A DNA stretch of 38,633 nucleotides from an uncultured Chlorobiaceae bacterium (lineage in GTDB: Bacteria > Bacteroidota > Chlorobiia > Chlorobiales > Chlorobiaceae): assembly GCA_903869365.1 (NCBI GenBank), contig CAIPYV010000020.1, positions 1 to 38,633 of the forward strand, read 5' to 3'. The notes beneath the pieces were generated by a model. The model made no database searches. It saw nothing but the letters and a program-made list of their open reading frames with translations, and was not told the origin of the DNA. Made by a program: the position numbers and the translations under genes. This document shows, one piece after another, positions 7,940 through 17,076 of this stretch. How positions within the stretch are numbered: position 1 is the stretch's first letter; each line of letters opens with the position of its first letter.

Positions 7940-8275
7940 AACCTCAAGGTAGCCAATGACCCGCACAAAAAAAAGCATGGAAAGCGACTGTCGTCAGCTT
8001 TTCATGGCGATAATACCCAGATGGAAAATATTTGAAAAGGGTAGTGATTTTTTTGAAAATAATATATTAATTTATACGTGTCATGACGTAATTGTGATAA
8101 AATATTAATACATTAATATGGATAAAACGTAATTTATACTTTTTTTAGCAGCCGACAACTTGCACCTATATTGATTATCCAGCACGCTACTCATGATGGA
8201 CTTCGAGCTGCACGGGACCTTTATTCTATTTTTTTTCCTCAATGATGTGGACTTTTAGAATGTAACCCAATACCT
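7940..8275. promoter_or_regulatory. AT-rich divergent intergenic region with palindromic operator candidate
   Basis: This 336-base gap separates tgt (minus) from the sensor kinase (plus) and must hold both promoters. A perfect inverted repeat lies at 8102-8119: ATATTAAT, AC, ATTAATAT. A candidate plus-strand promoter TTGTGA (8092-8097), 16-base spacer, TAATAT (8114-8119) has its -10 box inside the right arm, so a bound protein would block it. I see no reading frame worth calling here. The promoter assignment is tentative. Confidence 0.35.
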
Positions 8276-10759
8276 ATGCAGAAAACCAGGTGCAGTAAAA
8301 AAACAGACATGCGTACCGTTAACCGGAAACACTTCGGAGAGGATACGCAGGCGGTAAGGAATGGTATTTCAGAGGTTGTCCTGCACTCCGTTTTCGTTAT
8401 TGATACCAAAGGGTATTTTGTCAGTTGGAGTGACTCTTTCCAGCAGAAAGCAGCAGTCAAACCTCGCAGAGCGAAAGATCGTATTAATGTTATTGACAAG
8501 CTGATTTATCATGCCGATCAGCCGCTTATCAAAGAAAAACTGTTGAATGTCCTGACAAAAGGCTATGCAGAAACAGCAGAAGCAAGGGTTCTTTTTCAGG
8601 GAGAGCAGGAGTTACGCTGGTTCATGATGACGGGCAGAAGGATAATGGTTGATGGAAATCCTTTCGTCATCTGTATGATACTCGACATCACCGCACGGAA
8701 GCGGGAGGAAGATACTCTTCTTCAAACAGCACATCAGTTTCGCTTCATTACAGAGAACCTCAATGGGGTTATTTTTACTGTTGATGGCAACTCGATATTG
8801 AGCTATGTTTCGCCGCCAGCTGAAACCCTCTTTGGGTTTATGCCGGATGAAATGATAGGGAAATCCTTTGCCGAATTTCTTGAAGAAGAAAAAGATATTC
8901 CTGGAACTCTTGCCGCCATCAATAAAACCGCCACCAATACCCTTCCGAAGCAGATACTCGAATTGCACTTTCGCAGAAAAAATGGTTCCCTTTTTTGGGG
9001 AGAGCTGCATTTACAATATGCCACAGATCAGGGAAATCCGATCATCGTAGGCGTGCTCCATGATGTCACGGCGCGCAAGGGCATAGAATTTCATTCTCTG
9101 TTTCGTGCCAGCCTGTTTGACAAAGCTGATACCTGTTCACTTGAAGAACTGCTTCAGGCAACGCTCGATGAGGCCGAACGCCTTACCGAGAGTACGATCG
9201 GGTTTTGCTACTTTCTCAGGGAGGATATGAGTGAACATGACCTGCAGGTTTTATCCAGCAATTCCATCAGGAAGACGCTTGGTACTCAAGGAGATGGCGA
9301 ACCGGACTGGTTAAACCAGATAAAGCATTTTGTTGAGGTATTACGGGCGCAGCGAACAGTCGTCCATAATGAATGCAATACGTCAGAGATTGTCATCAGC
9401 AGACCAGATAATCATTCGAAATTCAGGCGGACATTGGTTGTTCCCGTCATAAAAGGGGATATGGTTACAGCAATAGTCGGGGTTGGAGGAAAATCTGCTT
9501 GTTATGATGAGTACGATGAATGTGTGGTCAAAAGTTTTGCAGATATTGCCAGTGATCTTGTTTCCCGTAAACGTGCGGATCAGTCGGAAAAAAATGTATT
9601 CTCATCGTTGATTCAGACTCAGAAAATGGCATTTGTCGGCTGTTTTATCAAAAAAATGGGCTGTAACTACAGTCACATGCTCGATATCATTCATGATAAT
9701 GTCAGGATGGCGCTGGCTCACCAGCCATTAAGCAACTCGCTGGTAAATAACTTGAGGGATATTCTGGAAACCACTTGCAGTTATTCCGATATGATGAGTC
9801 AACTGTTGACGTTTGCACGAAGTAGTGTTGTTATGCCGATCGTTATTGATTTGAACATTCTTGTTGAAGGAAATCTGAGTACATTGAGAGAGCTTGTCGG
9901 CGAAAAAAATTCACTTGTCTGGATACCTGACAGACAAAAAACGCTGATAAAAATTGATCCTTCGCAGATTGATCAGCTTCTTGCCATTCTCTGTTTCAAT
10001 GCTCGATATGCAATAGCCGGTAAAGGTCAAATCACCATCGAAACCAGCCGGATTTCAGTCGATAACGATGATTGCGCCGCCGATCATGCATGCCTTGTAC
10101 CAGGAAACTATGTGATGCTTATCGTGAGTGATAATGGCATCGGGATAGAAAAACAGCATCTTCCCCATATTTTCGAACCTTTTTTTACAGCCTGGGAGGC
10201 AGGCAAAGCCATGGGTCTTGGCTTGTCGATAGCCTATGGTATAGCCAAACAGAACCGGGGATATGTTGATTGCCGGACTGAATTGGGTAAAGGAACCGTC
10301 TTTACCTTTTATTTACATCGTTATTCAGGGAAAAACTATTTTTCTGAAGATGAGCAACCGCATCCAGGCATGGAATTGAAAGAAACGATATTGCTGGTTG
10401 AAGAAGAACAGGATACCCTGAATCTCTATAAACGTATGCTTGAAAAAACAGGTTATAGTGTACTTGCCGTTGATACACCGGATGCAGCCGTCAGGATCGC
10501 ACATGAATACCGGGGCGATATTGATCTGCTTCTGGTTGATGCAGTCTTGCCGGACGTGAATGGCTGCGATCTTTCCAAACAGCTTTTAACGATCTTTCCC
10601 AAGTTAAAAACCTTGTTTATATCAGGTTCCGCTCACGTGTGTACCGCTCAACGCGGCATGCTCGGCGATGCAATCGGCTTTATCCGAAAGCCCTTTTTTA
10701 TCAATGAGCTGACGATAAAACTCAAAGAGCTCTTACGCTCCGTGGTTATTGTTTCTTAG
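8276..10759 (+). CDS. Hybrid sensor kinase (PAS-PAS-GAF-HisKA-like-HATPase-REC) with His replaced by Cys
   Basis: A soluble 827-residue signalling protein with no membrane segment. PAS domains lie at about 30-145 and 150-270, each ending in a DITARK/DVTARK motif. A GAF domain spans about 280-435. A dimerisation region covers about 445-515, then HATPase_c about 555-685 (N box around Asn575, DNGIGI 619-624, GLGLS 647-651), then a receiver about 703-820 with phospho-acceptor Asp755 and Lys805. The usual GGIAHDFNN segment reads KKMGCNYSH (459-467), so the expected phospho-His is Cys463; His467 is one turn away. The acidic pocket is EE rather than ED/DD. Monocistronic. The alternative ATG at 8309 is equally possible. 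The signal is unknown. Confidence 0.85.
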   Translation: MQKTRCSKKTDMRTVNRKHFGEDTQAVRNGISEVVLHSVFVIDTKGYFVSWSDSFQQKAAVKPRRAKDRINVIDKLIYHADQPLIKEKLLNVLTKGYAETAEARVLFQGEQELRWFMMTGRRIMVDGNPFVICMILDITARKREEDTLLQTAHQFRFITENLNGVIFTVDGNSILSYVSPPAETLFGFMPDEMIGKSFAEFLEEEKDIPGTLAAINKTATNTLPKQILELHFRRKNGSLFWGELHLQYATDQGNPIIVGVLHDVTARKGIEFHSLFRASLFDKADTCSLEELLQATLDEAERLTESTIGFCYFLREDMSEHDLQVLSSNSIRKTLGTQGDGEPDWLNQIKHFVEVLRAQRTVVHNECNTSEIVISRPDNHSKFRRTLVVPVIKGDMVTAIVGVGGKSACYDEYDECVVKSFADIASDLVSRKRADQSEKNVFSSLIQTQKMAFVGCFIKKMGCNYSHMLDIIHDNVRMALAHQPLSNSLVNNLRDILETTCSYSDMMSQLLTFARSSVVMPIVIDLNILVEGNLSTLRELVGEKNSLVWIPDRQKTLIKIDPSQIDQLLAILCFNARYAIAGKGQITIETSRISVDNDDCAADHACLVPGNYVMLIVSDNGIGIEKQHLPHIFEPFFTAWEAGKAMGLGLSIAYGIAKQNRGYVDCRTELGKGTVFTFYLHRYSGKNYFSEDEQPHPGMELKETILLVEEEQDTLNLYKRMLEKTGYSVLAVDTPDAAVRIAHEYRGDIDLLLVDAVLPDVNGCDLSKQLLTIFPKLKTLFISGSAHVCTAQRGMLGDAIGFIRKPFFINELTIKLKELLRSVVIVS

Positions 10760-10775
10760 GCCGTGATTTTAATGA

Positions 10776-10807
10776 GCCTCCGGTATGGAAGCGTTCATGC
10801 CGGAGGC
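10776..10807. terminator. Hairpin between convergent genes
   Basis: GCCTCCGG (10776-10783) pairs perfectly with CCGGAGGC (10800-10807) around a 16-base loop. It lies just after the sensor kinase stop and 25 bases from the end of the convergent transglutaminase-like gene. Neither side has a proper T-run. It could serve both transcripts as a weak or Rho-assisted end. Confidence 0.5.
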
Positions 10808-10831
10808 AGGGGGATCTGTTCAGGAGCTACT

Positions 10832-11650
10832 TTATTCCATTGAGCTGACTTTGACCGATACCTTCAGAGTTTCCAGACCATTGCCTTTATACGTGCCGCG
10901 TACAGGCGGAACGTCATCATAGTCTCTCCCCGAACCGATTTTGATATATCGCTCATCGACAAAAAGGGTGCTGTGTGTGGGGTCCATACCGATCCACCCT
11001 TTCTCCTTGCCGCAATAAACTTCACACCATGCGTGAGTAGCTTCATCCCGTCCATCCGGAGTGCTTCCCCCGAAAAGGTAACCGCTGACATATCGGGCAG
11101 GCACACCGAGATAGCGGCAGGCAGCAAGCATGATATGGGCAAAATCCTGGCAGACTCCCCGTCCAAGTGCCATCACGACCGCACTGGTACTGTGTACGTC
11201 GGTTACTCCAGGTTCGTAGATGAATGATTCATTGATGTGCCGGCATATCGATTCAGCAAGCTGAAAACTGTCGGTATTGGTGGCGAAAATGGAAGCAAAG
11301 TCACGTATAGCCTGATCAAAATGCACATAGCGACTCTGGCAGGTGAAGTCGATGAGAAAAATATCCTCATCTTCCGAGGCGGCACAGTGTCCAATACCGG
11401 TTTCAACCACGGAAGTTGCAACGATTTTCACCTGTTTATGACTCTGGAGCAGGTTGAAATGATTGACAATGTTGCCGTAGAAATCGGTGTATTCAAAAAT
11501 AGTTGCTGGGGGATCGACCTCCAGCTTGAAGCTTGCACACCGCTGTGGCGCAGCATGGTTGTTGTCAGGGTGCAGCCTTACTTCAGTAGCTGTTTCATAG
11601 ATCGGATTATCATATTCAAACAGGGTGGAATGTTCAACTTTTACAATCAT
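10832..11650 (-). CDS. Transglutaminase-like cysteine protease/amidase family protein
   Basis: A 272-residue cytoplasmic protein with no signal peptide. The N-terminal 80 residues match the bacterial transglutaminase N-terminal region (MIVKVEHSTLFEYDNPI). The core has a complete Cys-His-Asp triad: Cys167 in GRGVCQDFAH, His206 in EATHAWCEVY and Asp223 in WIGMDPTH. Family members cleave or transfer amide bonds. It is the last of three genes with the ATP-grasp and alpha-E proteins, a conserved trio proposed from comparative genomics to make and trim a peptide-like product. The real substrate is not known. Confidence 0.87.
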   Translation of the reverse strand: MIVKVEHSTLFEYDNPIYETATEVRLHPDNNHAAPQRCASFKLEVDPPATIFEYTDFYGNIVNHFNLLQSHKQVKIVATSVVETGIGHCAASEDEDIFLIDFTCQSRYVHFDQAIRDFASIFATNTDSFQLAESICRHINESFIYEPGVTDVHSTSAVVMALGRGVCQDFAHIMLAACRYLGVPARYVSGYLFGGSTPDGRDEATHAWCEVYCGKEKGWIGMDPTHSTLFVDERYIKIGSGRDYDDVPPVRGTYKGNGLETLKVSVKVSSME

Positions 11651-11674
11651 GCTCTCATGGTTAAGTGTGTCAGG

Positions 11675-12754
11675 TTATTGCTGCTGTTGCTGCTGATGCT
11701 GTTGTGCTTGGCTCCAGTTAGGACGTCCTCCGGCAACTCCGGTAAAAGGAAGTGCTTCAGCAATATCCGATGATTCAATTTCAGGGGTATGATAGGCAAA
11801 ATAGGTAAGGTGCACTTGTTCGCCAACTTTAACCAACCGCTGTTCAAGATCTTCAAGATAAACGTGTAATCCTTTCGAATAGATATCTTCAATGTTGGTA
11901 TAGCTGAGCTCTGCTTCTAATTTTCCGATCAGCCGGTCAGCATTGTTGACATAGCGGTGACGTGAGCTTCCCGATATGCGCCATAAAGCATCTTCAGCAG
12001 CACAGACTGAAAAGTTGATGCTGCGTGGAAATGTTCTGTCAAGAATGAGAAAACGCAGGATGTTGTCAGGATCGATTTTTGACAGATAGACTTTACGGAA
12101 GGCCTCCAGAGCACTGCAGCTTTTAAGCACGGCCATCCATTGAATAATATCCTCCGATCCCTCTACAATCTCAGCCTGGCTCTGTGCCTCTGAAAGCAGC
12201 ATGTGGTACTTGACATCAATAAGCCGTGCTATATTATCGCTTCGTTCAAGATACTTGGCAATCTGGATGAAGTCCCATCCTTCATTACGGGAAAAGGTGT
12301 TATCCGTAATCCCCTGAAAAAGATGAGATGCGTTTTTGATCTCCTTGTAAAACCCGTAGGGATCATTATGAACGAAGTGCGGCGTAACGCTCTGCAGATA
12401 GTGGTAGAGATTGTTGACCTGCTCCCACATTTCGCTTGATATGCTTTCGATAATGCTCCGCGCATTTTCTCTTGCCAGACCGATACAGGAGATGATGGAG
12501 TTCGGATTATTTTTGTTGAACACCAGATAATCGGTAACGCTCTGTGCACTGTACTCGCCGTACAGATTGTTGAAACGTTCCTTGTCGCTGGTGACAAGAA
12601 TGAGAGCTATCCAGTAATTCGGATTCTCGACATGAGTAATTTTATTCAGGTCGAGCAGCAGGTTGAAATTGACATCGAGGAACCTTGCTGTGTTTTCAGC
12701 CCGTTCAAAATAACGACTCATCCAGAACAGGGATTCGGCAACACGGCTTAACAT
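11675..12754 (-). CDS. Alpha-E domain protein (DUF403)
   Basis: A 359-residue helical protein that opens with MLSRVAESLFWMSRYFERAENTARFLDVN, in description the classic alpha-E start (key residues SLFWMSRY-ERAE). The family is always found next to circularly permuted ATP-grasp and transglutaminase-like proteins, as here. No catalytic residues are known; it may be a scaffold or a substrate. The C-terminus ends in a glutamine-rich tail (QAQQHQQQQQQ) coded by a CAG/CAA run, which is not part of the domain. It sits 20 bases after the ATP-grasp gene. Confidence 0.9.
   Translation of the reverse strand: MLSRVAESLFWMSRYFERAENTARFLDVNFNLLLDLNKITHVENPNYWIALILVTSDKERFNNLYGEYSAQSVTDYLVFNKNNPNSIISCIGLARENARSIIESISSEMWEQVNNLYHYLQSVTPHFVHNDPYGFYKEIKNASHLFQGITDNTFSRNEGWDFIQIAKYLERSDNIARLIDVKYHMLLSEAQSQAEIVEGSEDIIQWMAVLKSCSALEAFRKVYLSKIDPDNILRFLILDRTFPRSINFSVCAAEDALWRISGSSRHRYVNNADRLIGKLEAELSYTNIEDIYSKGLHVYLEDLEQRLVKVGEQVHLTYFAYHTPEIESSDIAEALPFTGVAGGRPNWSQAQQHQQQQQQ
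11678..11704 (-). repeat. CAG/CAA triplet run coding a poly-Gln tail
   Basis: Nine in-frame codons just before the alpha-E stop read almost only CAG or CAA on the minus strand, broken by one CAT (His). Such a run is prone to slippage, so the tail length may vary between strains without affecting the folded domain. Confidence 0.7.
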
Positions 12755-12774
12755 AGATAATCAGTGATTAGTGT

Positions 12775-14223
12775 TTATTCATCGACAACCCAGGTGTCCT
12801 TGCTGCCACCGCCCTGAGAGGAGTTGACAACCAGTGACCCACGCTTGAGGGCAACTCTTGTCAGTCCACCCGGAACAATAGTAACAGTTTTACCATACAA
12901 AACATAGGGGCGCAGATCGATATGACATCCCCAAAGGTCGGTGTCATTGAAAAAGCTGGGGTGACGCGACAGCGAAATAGTTGGCTGCGCAATGTAGTTG
13001 CGGGGATGAGCCACAATCATTTCGGCAAAATTCTCCTGCTGTTCAATTGTTGATTCAGGTCCTATCAGCATACCGTATCCGCCGGATTCATTCGCCGCCT
13101 TGACAACAAGTGTTCCTAAATTTTCAAGGATATATTTCAGATGTGAAGGATTGCTGGCAAGCCATGTCGGTACATTCTGCAGAATCGGATCTTCACCAAG
13201 ATAGTATTTGATGATTTCAGGCACAAAGCTGTAAATGACCTTGTCATCAGCCACGCCGGTTCCAATGGCATTGGCCAGCGTCACATTCCCTTTGCGATAT
13301 GCATTGACAAGACCAGCGACACCAAGCTTCGAATCCGGGCGGAACACAAGGGGATCAATATAGGCATCATCAACTCTTCTGTAAATCACATCAACCCGCT
13401 CAAGGCCACGGGTAGTTCTGGTGTAGACCTTATTATTGTTGACGACAAGATCTTTTCCTTCAGTCAGTTCAACGCCCATCTGTCGGGCAAGGAAACTGTG
13501 TTCAAAATAGGCGGAATTGTAGATGCCGGGAGTAAGAACCACAACATTCGGTTCGCGACGGGAATCAGGACTGATCTCCTGCAGGGTGCGCAGAAGTTCC
13601 TGCGGATAATTTTCTATCGGTCGGATCTTGTATTTGTCAAAGAGTACCGGAAACGCCCGTTTCATCGCCTGCCGGTTTTGCAGCATATAAGAGACGCCGC
13701 TCGGGGTGCGCAGGTTGTCTTCAAGAACTAAGTAGTTGCCATCGCCATCGCGAATGATATCGCTTCCGGTGACATGAATGTAAATACCAAGCGGAGGGTT
13801 TACACCAACAAACTCCCTTCTGAAATGCTGGCTTCCTAAAATCAGTTCCGGAGGGATTATTTTGTCTTTGAGGATTTTCTGAGTGTGATAGATATCATAC
13901 AGAAACTCATTGAGTGCTGTAATTCTCTGCACAAGACCTTTTTCGATGGCCTGCCATTCATGAGCCGCTACAACTCTCGGAATAAGATCGAAGGGAAAAA
14001 TCCGCTCCACACCCTCTTCCTCGCCGTAAACGGTAAAGGTGATACCCTGATTCCGAAAAAAAATGTTAACAATTTCTCGGCGGGCTTTGATATCATCAAT
14101 CGAAAACTGACCGAAGCGGTGAAGCAGTTTGTCGTAATGAGGCCGGGCGATTCCTTCCTTTGAGATAACCTCATCAAAAAACCGGCTGGTTTCTGCTTCA
14201 TATCGCTCAAAAAAGCGACTCAT
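12775..14223 (-). CDS. Circularly permuted type 2 ATP-grasp protein (DUF404/DUF407)
   Basis: A 482-residue predicted peptide ligase. Hallmarks are the N-terminal [10 protein letters not shown]-like segment (here [27 protein letters not shown]), the [17 protein letters not shown] motif near the middle, the [12 protein letters not shown] loop, and the C-terminal [14 protein letters not shown] nucleotide-binding loop and RPYVLYGK segment. ATP-grasp enzymes join a carboxylate to an amine using ATP. It is the first gene of the three-gene cassette, with a reasonable RBS (AAGGAA) upstream. The natural substrate is not known. Confidence 0.9.
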   Translation of the reverse strand: MSRFFERYEAETSRFFDEVISKEGIARPHYDKLLHRFGQFSIDDIKARREIVNIFFRNQGITFTVYGEEEGVERIFPFDLIPRVVAAHEWQAIEKGLVQRITALNEFLYDIYHTQKILKDKIIPPELILGSQHFRREFVGVNPPLGIYIHVTGSDIIRDGDGNYLVLEDNLRTPSGVSYMLQNRQAMKRAFPVLFDKYKIRPIENYPQELLRTLQEISPDSRREPNVVVLTPGIYNSAYFEHSFLARQMGVELTEGKDLVVNNNKVYTRTTRGLERVDVIYRRVDDAYIDPLVFRPDSKLGVAGLVNAYRKGNVTLANAIGTGVADDKVIYSFVPEIIKYYLGEDPILQNVPTWLASNPSHLKYILENLGTLVVKAANESGGYGMLIGPESTIEQQENFAEMIVAHPRNYIAQPTISLSRHPSFFNDTDLWGCHIDLRPYVLYGKTVTIVPGGLTRVALKRGSLVVNSSQGGGSKDTWVVDE

Positions 14224-14405
14224 ACGGATATTTCCTTCTTGTTTATGGAGAATCAGCTTTTGTTTACTTTTAATGTTCTCTATATACTTAAATAAATTCG
14301 GATATTGATAATAAAAACCTAAATAAGTTACTCATCGAAGGAAAAAAACTATTTCCGATGGTTGCAACTTTTTTTTTCTCTTGGGCAGATACCTTATGTT
14401 TTGTC

Positions 14406-14434
14406 TTGTCAGGGCGGTAAATTGTTTTTATCAT
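14406..14434 (+). promoter_or_regulatory. Sigma70-type promoter of the epimerase gene
   Basis: TTGTCA (14406-14411), a 17-base spacer and TATCAT (14429-14434) match the housekeeping consensus well, and would give a leader of about 70 bases before the ATG at 14511. The rest of 14224-14510 is AT-rich with no supported gene and must also hold the promoter for the minus-strand ATP-grasp operon. Confidence 0.55.
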
Positions 14435-14510
14435 ACAGCACAAACAGGACATAAGGGGTATTTTATGATCTTGCGTAATAGGTTATGTAACATTTTAACG
14501 ATTGCAGCTG

Positions 14511-15551
14511 ATGCATATACTGGTGACCGGCGCAGCCGGATTTATAGGCTTTCATGTCTGCAGGCAGTTGCTTGAGCGCGGTGACCGGGTCACTGGCATC
14601 GATAACATGAATGACTATTACGATGTCACACTCAAGGAGGCGCGGCTTACAATGCTTTTACCTTACGAGGGATTCACCTTTATAAAAGCCGACATTGCCG
14701 ACCGCGACGCCATGGAAAAGCTTTTCTCGACTGGCGGATTTGAACGGGTGATCAATCTTGCCGCCCAGGCAGGCGTTCGTTATTCCCTGATCAATCCACA
14801 CGCCTACATCAACAGCAACATTCTCGGTTTCCTGAATATTCTTGAAGGGTGCCGGCATCATGGGGTCAAACATCTGGTTTACGCCTCCTCAAGTTCGGTG
14901 TATGGTTCCAACGAGACAATGCCTTTTTCGGTGCACGACAATGTCGATCATCCACTTTCCCTTTATGCTGCAAGCAAGAAGGCCAACGAGTTGATGGCGC
15001 ATACCTACAGTCACCTCTATAATCTGCCAACAACCGGGCTTCGTTTTTTTACCGTCTACGGTCCTTGGGGAAGGCCTGATATGGCTCTCTTTCTTTTTAC
15101 CGATGCTATTGTAAACAACAAGCCTATTCAGGTTTTCAACTACGGCAAGCATCGCAGGGATTTTACCTTTATCGATGATATTGCCGAAGGAGTTCTCAGG
15201 ACGCTCGATCATGTTGCAGAGTCCAATCCAGAGTGGTCAGGACTCAAACCTGATACCGGTTCGAGTCGCGCACCATGGAGAGTCTATAATATCGGTAACA
15301 GCAGCCCAGTCGACCTCATGGACTACATAAAAGCTCTCGAACAAGAGCTTGGCCAGACCGCCACAAAAGAGTTTCTCCCCATGCAGCCCGGCGATGTACC
15401 CGACACCTATGCCGATGTCGATCAACTCATGGAGGATGTCCACTACAAACCGGAAACCACAGTACAGGAAGGTATCCGCCGATTTGTACTGTGGTACCGT
15501 GCCTACTACAACCCGCACCCTATTCCGGCTTCAGGTGAGGAAAGAAGATAA
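14511..15551 (+). CDS. NAD-dependent sugar epimerase, UDP-glucuronate 4-epimerase type
   Basis: An extended short-chain dehydrogenase that inverts C4 of a UDP-sugar, most likely UDP-glucuronate to UDP-galacturonate, for LPS or capsule. It begins [16 protein letters not shown] with the GxxGxxG NAD loop. The LKEARL segment after NDYYDV is typical of glucuronate epimerases of the CapI/LspL type. The catalytic triad is visible as SSSSVYG and YAASKKANE, and [15 protein letters not shown] is the substrate loop. The ATG at 14511 is preferred over a TTG three codons earlier. About 346 residues, normal length. Its last 32 bases overlap the end of lysS on the other strand. Confidence 0.88.
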   Translation: MHILVTGAAGFIGFHVCRQLLERGDRVTGIDNMNDYYDVTLKEARLTMLLPYEGFTFIKADIADRDAMEKLFSTGGFERVINLAAQAGVRYSLINPHAYINSNILGFLNILEGCRHHGVKHLVYASSSSVYGSNETMPFSVHDNVDHPLSLYAASKKANELMAHTYSHLYNLPTTGLRFFTVYGPWGRPDMALFLFTDAIVNNKPIQVFNYGKHRRDFTFIDDIAEGVLRTLDHVAESNPEWSGLKPDTGSSRAPWRVYNIGNSSPVDLMDYIKALEQELGQTATKEFLPMQPGDVPDTYADVDQLMEDVHYKPETTVQEGIRRFVLWYRAYYNPHPIPASGEERR

Positions 15552-17055
15552 CATCTCTGATCGACTCCTCTCCGGTAATAAGCATTACCAGGCGGTCGAT
15601 TCCTATTCCAAGACCCGCGCATGGCGGCATGCCATACTCGATCGCGCGGAGGAAGTCTTCATCAACAATCATAGCCTCTTCATCACCCCGCTGCCTTAAG
15701 CGAGCCTGGGATTCAAGTCTCTCACGCTGTATGACCGGATCGTTCAGTTCCGAAAAAGAGTTGCAGACCTCTTTGCCACCGACAATAAGCTCAAACCGCT
15801 CAACGATTCCAGGTTGTGAAGGGTGTTCCTTGGCAAGCGGAGACATTTCTGTAGGATAATCAGTTATAAACGTCGGCTGAATCAGTTTTGGTTCTACAAA
15901 TTCACCGAAAATCTCATCAATAATTTTGCCGCTGCTGATTTTTGGATCAAGTGCCAGTCCAAGATCTTTAGCAGTGTAGCGTAACTCCTCTTCCGATTTC
16001 CCCCGAATATTTTGACCGGTGTATTCGGCAATAGCGTCGATAATGCTCAGTCGTTTGAACGGAGGCTTCAGATTGATGTCGTTGCCTAAAAAACGGGTCA
16101 CATCGCTTTTGTTGACCTCGAGAGCCGTCTGGCAGATAAGCTCCTCGACCAGTTTCATCATCCAGTTGTAATCCTTGTAGGCAACATAGAGTTCGACCTG
16201 AGTGAATTCAGGGTTGTGGAAACGGTCGATTCCCTCGTTCCGGAAATCCTTGGCAAATTCGAAGACCCCGTCAAACCCGCCCACAATAAGTCGTTTGAGA
16301 TAAAGCTCATTGGCGATACGCAGGTATAGCTGCATATCAAGAGCATTGTGATGTGTCGTGAAGGGACGTGCGGCTGCACCTCCGTAAATAGGTTGCAGGA
16401 TGGGTGTTTCAACCTCAAGCCACCCTTGTTTGGCAAAAAATTGCCGCATGAACGATACAATAGCAGAACGCTTGATAAAGGTCTCCTTGACCTCAGGATT
16501 GACAATCAGATCAACATATCGCTGGCGGTAACGAAGCTCTTTGTCGGTGAAAGCGTCAAAAACAACCTTCTCTCCATCAACCTCTTTTTCCTTTGCGACG
16601 GGTATCGGTCGAAGCGATTTCGTGAGCAGCTCCAACGTTTCAGCATGGACAGATATCTCGCCGGTTCTTGTTTTGAAGGTATAACCCTTCACGCCGACAA
16701 TATCTCCGATATCAAGAAGTTTGAAAGTGTCGTAGGTTGCTTCACCAACCTCATCTTTTTTCAGGTATATCTGGATTCTGCCCTTGGAGTCCTGAAGATG
16801 GAAAAATGATGCCTTTCCCATTTTTCTGATGGTCATGATCCTTCCCGCAACCGATACAGCTTCCTTGATATCTTCTTTGAAATGAATAATAATATCTGTC
16901 GAAGAATGGCTGACCTCAAAATGTGTCGGGTAGGGGTTGACTCCAGCCTCCAGGAGATGCTGGCGCTCCTCAAGACGTCGTTGCATCTGGTCATTCAAAG
17001 AGGGCTGAGCGGGTTGTTCAGGGTTATTCGGGTTCTGTTCGTTTTCTTTATGCAT
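15520..17055 (-). CDS. lysS: Lysyl-tRNA synthetase, class II
   Basis: Charges tRNA-Lys in the cytoplasm. The 511-residue protein has an N-terminal OB-fold anticodon domain (about 65-165, with [20 protein letters not shown]) and a class II catalytic core. Motif 2 appears as [16 protein letters not shown] and motif 3 as [18 protein letters not shown]. Length and order are those of LysS. The first 35 residues are a Gln/Asn/Pro-rich extension. It ends inside the convergent epimerase gene by 32 bases. crtB lies 21 bases upstream, so the two are probably one transcript. Confidence 0.96.
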   Translation of the reverse strand: MHKENEQNPNNPEQPAQPSLNDQMQRRLEERQHLLEAGVNPYPTHFEVSHSSTDIIIHFKEDIKEAVSVAGRIMTIRKMGKASFFHLQDSKGRIQIYLKKDEVGEATYDTFKLLDIGDIVGVKGYTFKTRTGEISVHAETLELLTKSLRPIPVAKEKEVDGEKVVFDAFTDKELRYRQRYVDLIVNPEVKETFIKRSAIVSFMRQFFAKQGWLEVETPILQPIYGGAAARPFTTHHNALDMQLYLRIANELYLKRLIVGGFDGVFEFAKDFRNEGIDRFHNPEFTQVELYVAYKDYNWMMKLVEELICQTALEVNKSDVTRFLGNDINLKPPFKRLSIIDAIAEYTGQNIRGKSEEELRYTAKDLGLALDPKISSGKIIDEIFGEFVEPKLIQPTFITDYPTEMSPLAKEHPSQPGIVERFELIVGGKEVCNSFSELNDPVIQRERLESQARLRQRGDEEAMIVDEDFLRAIEYGMPPCAGLGIGIDRLVMLITGEESIRDVIFFPHLKPE

Positions 17056-17076
17056 GATCTCGTATGTTTTTAAACT

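Noticed and set aside
14381-14575. 64-residue plus-strand frame overlapping the epimerase start
   Set aside because: It overlaps the promoter and first codons of a clear gene in another frame and shows no family features.
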